NCBI RefSeq assembly: GCF_900141875.1
Contig: NZ_FQZE01000022.1
Coordinates: 1-64,000 of the forward strand
DNA length: 64,000 bases
Source: Tangfeifania diversioriginum
GTDB lineage: Bacteria > Bacteroidota > Bacteroidia > Bacteroidales > Prolixibacteraceae
Reading direction: 5' to 3'
Shown: in pieces, positions 27,650 to 37,269 of the stretch
Position numbering within the stretch: position 1 is the stretch's first letter
Layout of the letters: every line of letters starts with the position of its first letter
Program-made: the position numbers and the translations under genes
The notes under the pieces: generated by a model
Databases searched by the model: none
Told to the model about the DNA's origin: nothing
The model's input: the letters and a program-made list of their open reading frames with translations, nothing else

Positions 27650-28096
27650 ATGGATATTATATTAACACAAGACGTTGAGCGGCTGGGAAACAAAGATGAC
27701 ATTGTTTCAGTAAAAGAAGGATACGCGCGCAATTTCCTTATTCCGCAAAAAATGGCAATTGCTGCCACTGCCACAGCCAGGAAGGTGATGGAAGAAAACA
27801 AAAGACAACGCGCACATAAAGAAGCAAGATTAAGAGAAGAAGCCCAGAAAATTGCCGACAAGCTGGCAAACAAGAAAGTTAGCATTGGCGCCAAAGTGAG
27901 CTCTTCGGGTAAAATTTTCGGTTCGGTAAATACCATCCAGGTAGCAGAAGCTATCAACAAAAAAGGATTTGAAATCGACCGCAAACAAATTACCCTGCCT
28001 TCTGACAGCATTAAAGAAGCAGGAACATACACTGCCAAAATCAAACTCTTCAAAGACGTCATCGTTGAGCTGGAGTTTGATGTAGTAGGTGAATAA
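27650..28096 (+). CDS. rplI: ribosomal protein bL9
   Basis: A 148-residue L9 with the N-terminal fold MDIILTQDVERLGNKDDIVSVKEGYARNF (abbreviated here; key GxxGDxVxVxxGYARN pattern), the long linker helix and the C-terminal domain. Last gene before a strong terminator. Confidence 0.97.
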   Translation: MDIILTQDVERLGNKDDIVSVKEGYARNFLIPQKMAIAATATARKVMEENKRQRAHKEARLREEAQKIADKLANKKVSIGAKVSSSGKIFGSVNTIQVAEAINKKGFEIDRKQITLPSDSIKEAGTYTAKIKLFKDVIVELEFDVVGE

Positions 28097-28116
28097 AAAA
28101 ACCTTTGATATATTTT

Positions 28117-28146
28117 AAAAGGGTTCTCGAAAGGGAACCCTTTTTT
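28117..28146. terminator. bidirectional terminator
   Basis: Ten-base-pair stem AAAAGGGTTC/GAACCCTTTT (28117-28126 with 28135-28144) then T residues. It lies between rplI and the convergent RidA gene. Confidence 0.85.
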
Positions 28147-28147
28147 A

Positions 28148-28525
28148 TTACTTCACAGCCACAGTTTCAACTTCAATTAAAACCCCAAGCGGCAATTCTT
28201 TTACAGCAAATGCTGCACGTGCCGGCGGATCTTTCTCGTAAAACGCTCCATATACCTCGTTCATGGCTTTAAAATTGGCCATGTCGCTAAGCAGGCAGGT
28301 AGATTTTACTACATCCGAAAAACTGTAGCCGGCCACTTTCAGGATAGCGCCAATGTTTTTCATCACCTGGCGGGTTTGCTCCTTAATTCCACCTTCTACC
28401 ACTTTCATGGTTTCGGGGTCGAGCGGCACCTGGCCCGAAATGTACAACGTGCCGTTTACTTCCACGGCCTGACTGTAAGGCCCAATCGCCTGCGGGGCAT
28501 TGGGTGTAGCAATTATTTTTTTCAT
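28148..28525 (-). CDS. ridA: RidA family enamine/imine deaminase
   Basis: A 125-residue RidA/YjgF protein; it begins MKKIIATPNAPQAIGPYSQA and has the catalytic arginine in PPARAAFAV and the GVLIEVE end motif. It hydrolyses reactive enamines such as 2-aminoacrylate. It starts 11 bases after the LptD stop and is probably in the same transcript. Confidence 0.93.
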   Translation of the reverse strand: MKKIIATPNAPQAIGPYSQAVEVNGTLYISGQVPLDPETMKVVEGGIKEQTRQVMKNIGAILKVAGYSFSDVVKSTCLLSDMANFKAMNEVYGAFYEKDPPARAAFAVKELPLGVLIEVETVAVK

Positions 28526-28536
28526 AATTACAGGTT

Positions 28537-31182
28537 TTAGAAATTATCGTAATGACTTTGTCGTTTCTGGATTTTCAGGTCTTTCAGGATGGAAGACTTG
28601 GCGTTGATAGTGAAGCTGTAGCTTTTGCGGAAACCAAATGGAACAAAACTGAATGACATTTGCCAGCAGTGTAAATCGCGGTTCACATTGAAAGTGGTGT
28701 GGGCAAATTCACCGGCCATAATATCGTAATTGGTATTTGCGCTAATCCGCCATTTTTCGGTCAGGTTTACATTTCCTCTCACACCGATTGTTTGCGAGAA
28801 CCTGCCATCGGGTGCTGCCCTGGTGGGGCCGGTATAGTTAAAACTGTAATCGAAACCAAAATCCCACGGGATATTAAAATCCACGTAATCTTCATACTCG
28901 CCGGGTAAAATATTTTCCTCTTCCACAAGCCCCTTATTCCGTTCGGCTTCTTCCTCCCCTTTCTTCGAACGGAAATTCATACCAAAAGAGAGATTGGCAC
29001 GCGTTAACCTTCCCAGTTTGGCCAGTCCACTCTTTTCGTTCCAAACATATTTATGAATTTTTTGGTAATCATCGTTTACCATGTAGGGGTCCAGCACACC
29101 TCCCATGTTGATGCTCACTCCCGCAACAGTTGTTCGTGCACGAATACTAATTGGAGAAAGATTCAGCGAGTCGGCAATTAAATTATAGGAAGTCCCGAAA
29201 CTCAGGTTGTCAATAATTTTCACCTTTCGTGTTTGTTGTTCGCCCTCGGTTTTGGTGGTATCATTTGTGTCGAGCACCTTCATTTCGAGATTGTTATTCA
29301 ATGAAAATGAAACTGAGCCCGATGCTCCCCGACCGGGCGAGCCGCCGTAAATACCGCCGGCATTAACATCGAAATACTGCATGGTGGAGTCCACCATAAC
29401 TTTCTGCCAATAGCCAAAACGCTCGGCACCAAAATCGGGGCGGTAACTAAAGCTCATGGAAGGCGACATTTTATGCCTGATACCTTTCACTTTCGAATTG
29501 GCGTTGCGAGGCAAAAACATCCCGTAAATATTTGTTGATGCGCTCACACTGTACGAATAGTCGTAAACCCGGTTCAGACCGGTAATAGTGTCAACTTTCA
29601 CCGCACTGGGGACCCCTGAAGGATTATCATAATCAGCTCCTTCATTGTACGTGTAATCGTATTTTTTAAAGTACCATTTTTCGTTGTAGCTGAACCCCGG
29701 ACTGAAATTCACGTGGTTAAATAAATTAAAACTGGGCAATGCGATGGGAATATTGTGCCGTATCCCGTTTTTCCAGTCGCGTGTAAACGATTGGTTCAGT
29801 ATTTCCGATTGCTTGGCCGTTACCGAGTTTCGGAGGTTTCCGCTGTAATTAACCCCCAGCTTTTCGTACCATTTAATGGCCCCGCTGCGGTTCTTTTTTC
29901 TGAAAGGGTAAATTTTTCCCATGCTGAATGTCATTTCGGGCAACGACAACGACATGGTGGAGTCCCGTGAATTTTGTGAATGCCGCAGGTTAACCGACAT
30001 ATTAAATGGTGTATTTTCAAATTTCTTGGTAAATGAAACACTCGACGATTTTTGGGTACTCAGATATTCCCGTGACGAATAGGAATTTAATTTTTCATAA
30101 CCGCTTGACGATAAATTCACGCTGGCCGAAAACGTCTGGTTCGGATTGGCTTTGGCATCCTGGCTGTGGTTCCAGCGCACTGAAAACTGTGGTGTCCTCC
30201 GGTAATCTTCCCGCCCTTTTTCGCCAAATACATTTACACTGTATTGCAGGTTCATACCCCCGCTAAACTTGTAGCGTTTCCGGTAATTGGTATTTAATTT
30301 TGAAGCCCATGAACCTTTGGAGTAAATATCGCCCTGCAACGCCAAATCGAAATATTCGCTGGCTGCCCAGTAATACCCCCCGTCACGCAAAAAGAACCCG
30401 CGGTTTTGTTCTTCACCGTATGCCGGCACCAGTATTCCGGATGAATAAGTTGGTGCATTAGGAAAGTAACCAAACGGAAGAATAGGAAAATAGATTGGGA
30501 AATCTTCCAAAACCATATAGGCCGGGCCTGTAATTATTTTGTTATTTGATATTACTTTCGCTTTGGTTAGATGCAGGTAAAAGTGAGGATGGTCGGCATC
30601 GCAGGTAGTGTATTTGCCCTTTCTCAAAATAAAAGCATCTTTCGAAATCTTTTTGGTTCGCTGGCTATGCACAAACCCATCGCCCTGCTCAGTAACCACC
30701 TCGGTAATAATCCCCTTTTCGGTTTCAAAGTTATACCGCAGTGTTTTGGATTCAAACTCCTCGTTACCATCTTTAAAAATTGGTTTCTGCACCAGGGCCC
30801 CGGTGGAATCCTGGATACCTTCAGCATACACTTCCTTGGTTTCCAAATCGAGCTCGATGAAATAAGCCGACAATTCGATTTGCTGATAAGTAACTTTGGA
30901 ATTGTTGTAGAGAAAAACCTTCTGCCCGTCGAAAGAAACGATAATTGAATCTTCGGCATTGTAATCGATGGGAGCTTCTATTACCGGAGCAACAATAGAA
31001 TCAGCTGCAGTAGTATCAATTACTGTCCCTCCCATTTCCTGCAATGTGTCAACCTGAACGGCCTGATTGTAAACGGTGTCAGATTGCGGAATTTCCAATA
31101 CAGGAGATAAACTTTCCGTTTTCTGACAAAAACCCAGCAGAGAAATAAATACGAACAGGTATGTAAAAAGTATCTTATACAA
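28537..31182 (-). CDS. lptD: LPS-assembly protein LptD (Bacteroidota type)
   Basis: A protein of about 881 residues that inserts LPS into the outer leaflet of the outer membrane. An exported N-terminus (MYKILFTYLFVFISLLGFCQ) precedes a short OstA-like region (residues about 90-200, YAEGIQDSTG, TLRYNFETEKG) and a long beta-barrel. Distinctive are FPIYFPILPFGYFPN and the many strand-rich repeats. No ATG lies near the signal peptide; TTG at 31182 fits best, since the longer start falls inside the -7 box 31225-31232. Confidence 0.82.
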   Translation of the reverse strand: MYKILFTYLFVFISLLGFCQKTESLSPVLEIPQSDTVYNQAVQVDTLQEMGGTVIDTTAADSIVAPVIEAPIDYNAEDSIIVSFDGQKVFLYNNSKVTYQQIELSAYFIELDLETKEVYAEGIQDSTGALVQKPIFKDGNEEFESKTLRYNFETEKGIITEVVTEQGDGFVHSQRTKKISKDAFILRKGKYTTCDADHPHFYLHLTKAKVISNNKIITGPAYMVLEDFPIYFPILPFGYFPNAPTYSSGILVPAYGEEQNRGFFLRDGGYYWAASEYFDLALQGDIYSKGSWASKLNTNYRKRYKFSGGMNLQYSVNVFGEKGREDYRRTPQFSVRWNHSQDAKANPNQTFSASVNLSSSGYEKLNSYSSREYLSTQKSSSVSFTKKFENTPFNMSVNLRHSQNSRDSTMSLSLPEMTFSMGKIYPFRKKNRSGAIKWYEKLGVNYSGNLRNSVTAKQSEILNQSFTRDWKNGIRHNIPIALPSFNLFNHVNFSPGFSYNEKWYFKKYDYTYNEGADYDNPSGVPSAVKVDTITGLNRVYDYSYSVSASTNIYGMFLPRNANSKVKGIRHKMSPSMSFSYRPDFGAERFGYWQKVMVDSTMQYFDVNAGGIYGGSPGRGASGSVSFSLNNNLEMKVLDTNDTTKTEGEQQTRKVKIIDNLSFGTSYNLIADSLNLSPISIRARTTVAGVSINMGGVLDPYMVNDDYQKIHKYVWNEKSGLAKLGRLTRANLSFGMNFRSKKGEEEAERNKGLVEEENILPGEYEDYVDFNIPWDFGFDYSFNYTGPTRAAPDGRFSQTIGVRGNVNLTEKWRISANTNYDIMAGEFAHTTFNVNRDLHCWQMSFSFVPFGFRKSYSFTINAKSSILKDLKIQKRQSHYDNF

Positions 31183-31224
31183 AATGTTTTCTGAATTTAA
31201 TGCTTCACCTAATGGCACGACGTG

Positions 31225-31232
31225 CAAAAATA
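31225..31232 (-). promoter_or_regulatory. -7 box of lptD
   Basis: Minus strand exact TATTTTTG; the transcript would start near 31218, about 35 bases before the TTG start. Confidence 0.5.
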
Positions 31233-31544
31233 AAAATAAGCCCTTTACTTGAACGCTAATAAATGCAAAATAAATTTAATATTTCTATTTTTGCCGGTAA
31301 ATCAATTAGCCGGACAGCAAGGGGGAAAATTTACTGTTTGGTTTTCAAATTTGAAATTATTAATAATGAAAAAATTACAGGTGTTTTAACATATTTTTTC
31401 ATGAAAATCGGGGGATTTTAAATACCATTTTAAGTCTGAAAACAATTCACTTCTTCGCCTTCTCAAAAGAACAATGAATTAATATCTGAGAAAAACACCT
31501 TCAGAAAAATGTAATTCCTGATTGAATTGCCTAATTTTACCCTA
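31233..31544 (+). other. gene-free region with promoter box and inverted repeats
   Basis: Between lptD and the MCE gene. It holds an exact plus-strand -7 box TATTTTTG (31286-31293), a perfect 14-bp palindrome TTTCAAATTTGAAA (31343-31356), ATTATTAATAAT directly after it, and a 10-bp hairpin ATGAAAAAAT/ATTTTTTCAT (31366-31375 with 31393-31402). Only tiny open frames exist. It may be a long leader, a small RNA, or the remains of a gene. Confidence 0.4.
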
Positions 31545-31552
31545 TATTTTTG
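31545..31552 (+). promoter_or_regulatory. -7 box of the MCE gene
   Basis: Exact TATTTTTG ending 15 bases before the ATG at 31568. Confidence 0.55.
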
Positions 31553-31567
31553 AAAAAATTAAACAGT

Positions 31568-32824
31568 ATGAATATTTCAAAATACACGAAACTGGGAATT
31601 TTGATAGTGATATCCATCACAATTTTAATATGGGGATTGAGCTATCTGAAAGGCAATGATATTTTTCAGAAATCAAACGACTACCATGTCATATACGAAC
31701 GTGTTGACGGGCTTTCGAAATCAAATGATGTAATTCTCAGCGGGTATAAAATCGGGCAGGTGAAAAATATTGCCTTCACACAGGGTAACCGAAGCTATTT
31801 GCGGGTAACTTTCACCATTGATTCGGACATAAAAATACCTGTTAACTCTGTGGCTCAGATAGTGAGCAGCGATTTGATGGGAACCCGGTCGATTAAACTG
31901 AACATGACCGATGAAAATGAGTTTTACCAGCCCAACGACACCATACCAGGAGATATTGAAAGCGATTTAAAAGAACAGGTGAGCATGCAGGTGCTGCCCA
32001 TAAAAAATAAAGCCGAAGAATTACTGAGCACAATCGACTCTGCCATAACCATTTTAACCGTAATTTTCAACGAAGATGCCCGCCAAAACCTTTCTGAAAG
32101 TTTTGAGAATATTAACCGCACCATCGAAAACCTGGAACAAACTACTTCCGACTTGCAAGTTTTTGTTTCTACTGAAAAAGAAAGTGTGGGAAACATCATC
32201 ACGAACATGGACAGCATCACCACTGCTTTCAACCGAAATACTGCCGAGCTGGAAAAAACCCTGCAAAACATAGCCCAATTCAGCGACACACTGGCCCAAA
32301 TGCCAATTACCCCTGTGCTGACAAATATACTGGAAGCCTCAAACAAAATCAATTCGGTACTTGCCAAACTCGAAAGCACCGACAATTCAGCCGGCCTCCT
32401 CCTTAACGACGACGAACTCTATGCTTCCATTACTACGCTTTCTGCCGATTTGAGTTCATTAATAAGAGACATCAGGATAAACCCGGAACGTTACCTTCAG
32501 TTTTCAGCCATCGACCTGGGTAAAAATGTGTACATCAATGCCAGCGGAGATGCAGCAGAAGAAAACATTGTATTTAAAGTACACCTTGTTTCAAGTGAAA
32601 ATAAAATTCCGCTCGATGCTGACCATTTTAAAGGACTTGGCCCAATTGAAGAGTACGAAGCCAGTGGAGCTTATTCTTATCTTGCTGGTGAATCACATTC
32701 GTATGCCGAAATAGCAGAATTGCATGTTAAGGCTACAGACAAATTTCCGGATGCAACCATTGTCGCATTCAAAAACGGACGGTTGATAAAATTAGAAAAA
32801 GCACTAAAATCATTAAAGAAATAA
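31568..32824 (+). CDS. MCE family (MlaD-like) lipid-transport protein
   Basis: A 418-residue protein with one N-terminal membrane helix (residues about 6-26, LGILIVISITILIWGLSYL), a single MCE domain (about 33-115, YERVDGLSKSNDVILSGYKIGQVKNI) and a long alpha-helical C-terminal part. Such proteins form periplasmic rings that move phospholipid between membranes. The ATPase and permease partners (MlaFE) are not in the window. Start at 31568 chosen because the upstream TTG lies in the -7 box. In this phylum MCE genes often sit near lptD, as here. Confidence 0.88.
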   Translation: MNISKYTKLGILIVISITILIWGLSYLKGNDIFQKSNDYHVIYERVDGLSKSNDVILSGYKIGQVKNIAFTQGNRSYLRVTFTIDSDIKIPVNSVAQIVSSDLMGTRSIKLNMTDENEFYQPNDTIPGDIESDLKEQVSMQVLPIKNKAEELLSTIDSAITILTVIFNEDARQNLSESFENINRTIENLEQTTSDLQVFVSTEKESVGNIITNMDSITTAFNRNTAELEKTLQNIAQFSDTLAQMPITPVLTNILEASNKINSVLAKLESTDNSAGLLLNDDELYASITTLSADLSSLIRDIRINPERYLQFSAIDLGKNVYINASGDAAEENIVFKVHLVSSENKIPLDADHFKGLGPIEEYEASGAYSYLAGESHSYAEIAELHVKATDKFPDATIVAFKNGRLIKLEKALKSLKK

Positions 32825-32842
32825 ACAACGGAGCGTTAATAT

Positions 32843-32858
32843 ACTTGTAAATACAAGT
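32843..32858. repeat. inverted repeat after the MCE gene
   Basis: ACTTGTA-AA-TACAAGT, seven-base arms. No T tract follows, so terminator function is doubtful; it could be a binding site in the dnaA upstream region. Confidence 0.3.
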
Positions 32859-33107
32859 TAAAACCCGATCACTACCAACCAGATAGCCTGCTAACTATCA
32901 AAATGTTAAACACAATCAATTGGATATCAACAGATTATTAATTTTAAAAAATATTCAACTTTTAATCCCCTCAAATAGAAACCGATAAAACATTTCCGAA
33001 AAAGTCAAGCCCAAATCCATTTTTTTTTAAACTTTTTTTTAGCAAATTTTGCTTTCGGGAATTAAAAGGGAATTTTTTGTAGAACCTCAAAAATCCAACC
33101 AGATTAA

Positions 33108-34541
33108 ATGAGTAAGGAACATATTTCGGCCTGGGAAAAATGCCTCAACATTATCAGAGATAATGTGCCAGGCAGCAGTTTTAAAACTTGGTTTGAACCA
33201 ATAGTACCCGTCAAACTCGACAACAAAGTACTAACGATTCAAGTGCCCAGTGCATTTTTTTATGAGTATCTCGAAGAACAGTTTATTGACATTCTTCGAA
33301 AAACACTGCGCATGGTTTTAGGCACCGGTGCCAAGCTGGAGTATAATGTAGTAATGGGTGGCGACACACAAACAAATGGCTCACCCTATACTGTAAGCTA
33401 TCCAACCAACAACAACTCAAAAATTCAAAACCAGCCGTTAAATATTCCGCTGAAAGCAGATGAAAAAAAATCCATAAAAAATCCGTTTATAATTCCCGGC
33501 ATACAGAAACTGCAGATTGACCCGCAGCTCAAAGCCGATAATACATTTGATAATTTTATTGAAGGCGACTGCAACCGGCTGGCACGAAGCGCAGGCTATG
33601 CTGTTGCCCGTAATCCCGGCGGAACCGCTTTCAACCCGTTAATGATTTACGGAAACTCAGGGCTAGGCAAGACACACCTGGGGCAAGCCATTGGCATTGA
33701 AGTAAAAGAAAATATGCCGGACAAAGTGGTGCTTTATGTAAATGCCAATAAATTTCAAACCCAATTTACCGAAGCAACGCGCAACAACAACCGGAACGAT
33801 TTCCTGCATTTCTACCAGATGATTGACGTACTGATCCTGGACGACGTGCACGAATTTGCCGGCAAAGAAAAAACGCAGGAAACCTTTTTCCATATTTTCA
33901 ACCACCTGCACCAAACCGGAAAACAACTCATTTTAACCTCGGATAAACCGCCCATTGAGCTGAAAGGCATGGAACAACGGCTTTTGTCGCGGTTTAAATG
34001 GGGGCTCACAGCCGACCTGCAAACACCCGATTTTGAAACCCGGATGGAAATCCTGCGCCGGAAAGTTTACAACGACGGCATTTCGTTATCCGACGAAGTG
34101 CTTGAATACATTGCCTCGCACGTAAATAATAATGTGCGCGAACTGGAAGGAGCACTTGTTTCGCTACTGGCCCAGTCGATGCTGAACAAACGCGAGATTA
34201 CGATCGACCTTACTGCCAAACTGATCAACAAACTGGTAAAGAATTCACACAGGGAACTGTCAATTGAATACATTTCGAAAGTAGTGTGCGATTACTTTAA
34301 TATGCCGGTGGAGTCGCTGCAGACCAAAACACGTAAACGTGAAATTGTACAGGCCAGGCAAATCACCATGTTCTTTTCAAAAAGTCTTACCAAATATTCG
34401 CTGGCAAGTATTGGTGCGCAAATAGGAAATAAAGACCACGCCACCGTGCTGCACGCCTGCAAAACGGTAAATAACCTAAAAGATACCGACAAAAATTTCC
34501 GGCAATACGTTGAAGATATCGAAAAGAAATTAACGATGTAA
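33108..34541 (+). CDS. dnaA: chromosomal replication initiator DnaA
   Basis: A 477-residue DnaA with all four domains: domain I (residues 1-85, WEKCLNIIRDNV, FKTWFEPI), a linker, AAA+ domain with Walker A NSGLGKTH and Walker B VLILDDVHEF, and the C-terminal DNA-binding domain with signature IGNKDHATVLHAC. It opens oriC and regulates replication. No run of clear DnaA boxes is seen in the 283 bases upstream, so the origin is probably elsewhere. Confidence 0.97.
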   Translation: MSKEHISAWEKCLNIIRDNVPGSSFKTWFEPIVPVKLDNKVLTIQVPSAFFYEYLEEQFIDILRKTLRMVLGTGAKLEYNVVMGGDTQTNGSPYTVSYPTNNNSKIQNQPLNIPLKADEKKSIKNPFIIPGIQKLQIDPQLKADNTFDNFIEGDCNRLARSAGYAVARNPGGTAFNPLMIYGNSGLGKTHLGQAIGIEVKENMPDKVVLYVNANKFQTQFTEATRNNNRNDFLHFYQMIDVLILDDVHEFAGKEKTQETFFHIFNHLHQTGKQLILTSDKPPIELKGMEQRLLSRFKWGLTADLQTPDFETRMEILRRKVYNDGISLSDEVLEYIASHVNNNVRELEGALVSLLAQSMLNKREITIDLTAKLINKLVKNSHRELSIEYISKVVCDYFNMPVESLQTKTRKREIVQARQITMFFSKSLTKYSLASIGAQIGNKDHATVLHACKTVNNLKDTDKNFRQYVEDIEKKLTM

Positions 34542-34548
34542 CCAACCG

Positions 34549-34576
34549 GGCAGGAACCAAAATTCCTGCCTTTTTT
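34549..34576 (+). terminator. intrinsic terminator of dnaA
   Basis: GGCAGGAA/TTCCTGCC eight-base-pair stem with loop CCAAAA and six T residues, eight bases after the dnaA stop. Confidence 0.9.
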
Positions 34577-34588
34577 AATCCATCCTAC

Positions 34589-35446
34589 ATGATTTATCTG
34601 TTAGCAAGCATCATATCTTCAGCTGCAATTTATGTCATTTTCAGATGGGCAAAAAATTACAACTGCAAACTGAATGCCCTGATAACCATGAATTACCTCG
34701 TGGCAACAGTTCTGGGCTTTGGGTTTCTGCTTCGTTTCAATATTCAGCCTTTTTTTGAAAATAACCACTGGCTGCCTTATGGAGTAATACTGGGGATAAT
34801 GTACATTCTCATGTTTTTCCTGATAGGCACTTCGTCGCAAAAAGCAGGAATAACCGTCACCACGCTGGCCAATAAACTGTCGCTGGTATTTCCGGTTTTC
34901 TTTTCGCTGTTCTGGTTCAACGAGCAAATTACCACGTTAAAATATTTTGGAATTGCCGGAGCATTTGCCGCCGTTCTGCTGACACTCTACAAAAAAGACA
35001 TCAAAAAAACCAATCGCTTTTATTTTGTTTTACCCATTGCCATTTTTCTGGGCAGTGGTTTTATCGATTCATTTATAAAATACGTTCAGGCCCTGCAAAT
35101 AAACGACCAGCTATCGGCAGCCTATTCTTCATTTGTATTTTTTACAGCTTTCATTTTCGGCGTACTAATCACTTTTTCCAAAAGTATAAACCGGAAACCA
35201 ACCCTGCACACTCCAACTCTGCTTTTAGGTGCTTTGCTCGGGATGGCTAATTTTGGTTCGCTTTATTTTATACTGCAGGCGCTCAACCGAAGTAACCTGG
35301 AAAGCTCGCTGGTTTTTGCACTCAACAACATGATGGTTGTAGCGCTTTCGGCATTGCTCGGTTTTTTTATTTTTAAAGAAAAACTGAACCGGTTAAATAT
35401 TGCCGGAATTGTGCTGGCTATTTTAAGTTTGTATATTTTACTGTAA
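34589..35446 (+). CDS. EamA/DMT-type transporter
   Basis: A 285-residue protein with about ten hydrophobic helices arranged as two halves, each ending in an EamA-like pattern (LSLVFPVFFSLFWFNEQIT and LNNMMVVALSALLGFFIFKE). It would export small metabolites; the substrate is unknown. Its stop TAA overlaps the next gene's ATG by one base (35446), so the two are translationally coupled. Confidence 0.85.
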   Translation: MIYLLASIISSAAIYVIFRWAKNYNCKLNALITMNYLVATVLGFGFLLRFNIQPFFENNHWLPYGVILGIMYILMFFLIGTSSQKAGITVTTLANKLSLVFPVFFSLFWFNEQITTLKYFGIAGAFAAVLLTLYKKDIKKTNRFYFVLPIAIFLGSGFIDSFIKYVQALQINDQLSAAYSSFVFFTAFIFGVLITFSKSINRKPTLHTPTLLLGALLGMANFGSLYFILQALNRSNLESSLVFALNNMMVVALSALLGFFIFKEKLNRLNIAGIVLAILSLYILL

Positions 35447-36048
35447 TGGAAGATACCTATAAAACCATAGCGGCCAAAAGCGAAGGTTACTTCAAAGACA
35501 AAGGGAGTAAATTTATTGCCTATGCCTGCCCGGTGAGCAACGAAGACGAGATAAAGGAAATTCTTACAGAAATAAAAAAGGAACACCATAACGCGCGTCA
35601 CCACTGTTATGCCTGGCGACTGGGAACAGAAGAAATCACCTGGCGGGCCAACGACGACGGGGAACCTTCCTCAACAGCCGGACGGCCTATCCTGGGGCAG
35701 TTGCAAAGTTTTGATGTCACCAACGTTTTTATTGTGGTAGTACGCTACTTTGGCGGAACGCTGCTCGGCACAAGCGGACTTATAAATGCTTACAAAACTG
35801 CTGCTGCCGATGCCCTCAGCAGCGCCCGGATTGTTACCAAAACCATCAAAGTAAAATTCAAACTTCATTTTACCTATCCGCACATGAACGATGTGATGCA
35901 GATAATAAAGCAGGAAAATCTGAATATTGTTGACACACAGTTCGAAATTGAATGCGATCTGTTTTTCACCGTGCGAAAATCGGAAGCCGGAAGAATCGAA
36001 AAAAAATTTCAAAATTATTATGGAGCAGAGATTGAACAAATTGGCTGA
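35446..36048 (+). CDS. YigZ/IMPACT family protein
   Basis: A 200-residue protein with the UPF0029/IMPACT N-terminal domain (KGSKFIAYACPVSNEDE, HHNARHHCYAWRLG, NDDGEPSSTAGRPILGQL) and a C-terminal DUF1949 ferredoxin-like domain. The bacterial members bind nucleic acid or ribosomes; the eukaryotic relative regulates GCN2. It shares a coupled junction with the EamA transporter. Confidence 0.92.
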   Translation: MEDTYKTIAAKSEGYFKDKGSKFIAYACPVSNEDEIKEILTEIKKEHHNARHHCYAWRLGTEEITWRANDDGEPSSTAGRPILGQLQSFDVTNVFIVVVRYFGGTLLGTSGLINAYKTAAADALSSARIVTKTIKVKFKLHFTYPHMNDVMQIIKQENLNIVDTQFEIECDLFFTVRKSEAGRIEKKFQNYYGAEIEQIG

Positions 36049-36109
36049 GCTGTTAATAAAAAGCTGAAAAAAGTTCATTCAGTTCGCAGGTAATCTGCTT
36101 ATTTCATTT

Positions 36110-36117
36110 TAATTTTG
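36110..36117 (+). promoter_or_regulatory. -7 box of the pyrBI leader transcript
   Basis: Exact TAATTTTG, with no clear -33 TTG. A transcript would start near 36124, at the first ATG of the leader frame. Confidence 0.45.
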
Positions 36118-36123
36118 AGTTTT

Positions 36124-36357
36124 ATGATGAAATGCCAAATTATCAGTCATCAACAAATCTGCAGGGTGCAATTTTACCCGGCAAGCATTTATCATCCCCG
36201 GCATTTTATCGTTTTTTTACATAACCGGATTAAAACAGGTTTTAAAGAAAAGGTGATTTTACTTTTTCAACAAACGAAAAGCCAATATTTTATTTTTTTG
36301 AAATATTGGCTTTTTTTTGAAACAGAAATTTATGACCATCAATTTATAAGAATATGA
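36124..36357 (+). CDS. possible leader peptide of pyrBI
   Basis: A 77-residue frame from ATG 36124 that runs right through the terminator hairpin and stops at TGA 36355-36357, overlapping the pyrB ATG (36354). It resembles no known protein and may be untranslated; its value is its position. In enterobacterial pyrBI a leader peptide also reads through an attenuator, and ribosome coupling at low UTP stops termination. Whether it is expressed is unknown. Confidence 0.3.
   Translation: MMKCQIISHQQICRVQFYPASIYHPRHFIVFLHNRIKTGFKEKVILLFQQTKSQYFIFLKYWLFFETEIYDHQFIRI
36277..36318 (+). terminator. terminator/attenuator before pyrB
   Basis: Fourteen-base-pair stem AAAAGCCAATATTT/AAATATTGGCTTTT (36277-36290 with 36301-36314) followed by T residues to 36318, 35 bases before the pyrB ATG. 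Confidence 0.85.
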
Positions 36358-37262
36358 AGCGAGATTTAATTTCAATTACAGACTATTCGAAGGAAGAATA
36401 CCTGAAAATTATGGACCTGGCTGCTGAGTTCGAAAAGAACCCGAACCAGGATCTGTTAAAAGGGAAAGTGGTTGCATCCCTTTTTTTTGAGCCATCAACC
36501 CGTACCCGGTTAAGTTTTGAAACCGCAATTAACCGCCTCGGCGGTAAAATTGTCGGTTTTGCCGATCCACAAAATTCAAGTTCCACCAAAGGTGAAACGC
36601 TGCACGATACCATAAAAATGGTAAGCAACTATGCCGATTTGATTGTAATGCGCCATCCGCTGGAAGGAGCGGCACGTTATGCCGCCGAGGTTTCACCCGT
36701 ACCGATCATCAATGCAGGCGACGGGGCCAATCAGCACCCCACGCAAACCCTGCTCGACATGTATTCCATTTTAAAAACACAGGGAACGTTCGATAACCTC
36801 AACATTTTTATGGTTGGCGACCTGAAATACGGCCGCACCGTGCATTCGTTGCTTATGGCCATGTCGCAGTTCGACACCCCGATTTTCAACTTTATTGCCC
36901 CGGCAGAGTTGCAAATGCCCGAAGAGTATAAAATGTTCCTCAGGGAAAATGATATCCGGTATTTTGAACATCGCGAATTTACCGACATCATCAGCGAAGC
37001 CGACATTATTTATATGACCCGCGTGCAAAAAGAGCGCTTTTCAGATCCCATGGAATATGAGCAGGTGAAAAATATTTACATCCTCCGCAATTCGATGCTC
37101 GAAAATACCAAGCCCAACATGAAGATTCTTCATCCGCTGCCACGGGTCAACGAAATTCATACAGATGTGGACAAAAACGAAAAAGCCTACTATTTCACAC
37201 AGGCTTTAAACGGAATGTACACCCGCGAAGCCATTATCACACACATTATGAACCTTAAATAA
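36354..37262 (+). CDS. pyrB: aspartate carbamoyltransferase catalytic subunit
   Basis: A 302-residue PyrB that condenses carbamoyl phosphate and aspartate in pyrimidine synthesis. The carbamoyl-phosphate loop [23 protein letters not shown] and the late HPLPRVNEI are all intact. The pyrI gene follows seven bases later, so the enzyme is the regulated PyrB-PyrI holoenzyme. Confidence 0.97.
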   Translation: MKRDLISITDYSKEEYLKIMDLAAEFEKNPNQDLLKGKVVASLFFEPSTRTRLSFETAINRLGGKIVGFADPQNSSSTKGETLHDTIKMVSNYADLIVMRHPLEGAARYAAEVSPVPIINAGDGANQHPTQTLLDMYSILKTQGTFDNLNIFMVGDLKYGRTVHSLLMAMSQFDTPIFNFIAPAELQMPEEYKMFLRENDIRYFEHREFTDIISEADIIYMTRVQKERFSDPMEYEQVKNIYILRNSMLENTKPNMKILHPLPRVNEIHTDVDKNEKAYYFTQALNGMYTREAIITHIMNLK

Positions 37263-37269
37263 GCAAGCC

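Larger units (their letters stand above)
36049..36353 (+). other. pyrB leader region
   Basis: 305 bases with a -7 box (36110-36117), a 77-codon leader frame (36124-36357), U-rich runs and a strong terminator (36277-36318) before pyrB. See the separate entries. Confidence 0.5.

Noticed and set aside
32825-33107. Possible replication origin upstream of dnaA.
   Set aside because: No cluster of TTATCCACA-type boxes; only one 7-base inverted repeat and AT-rich runs, as in ordinary intergenic DNA.
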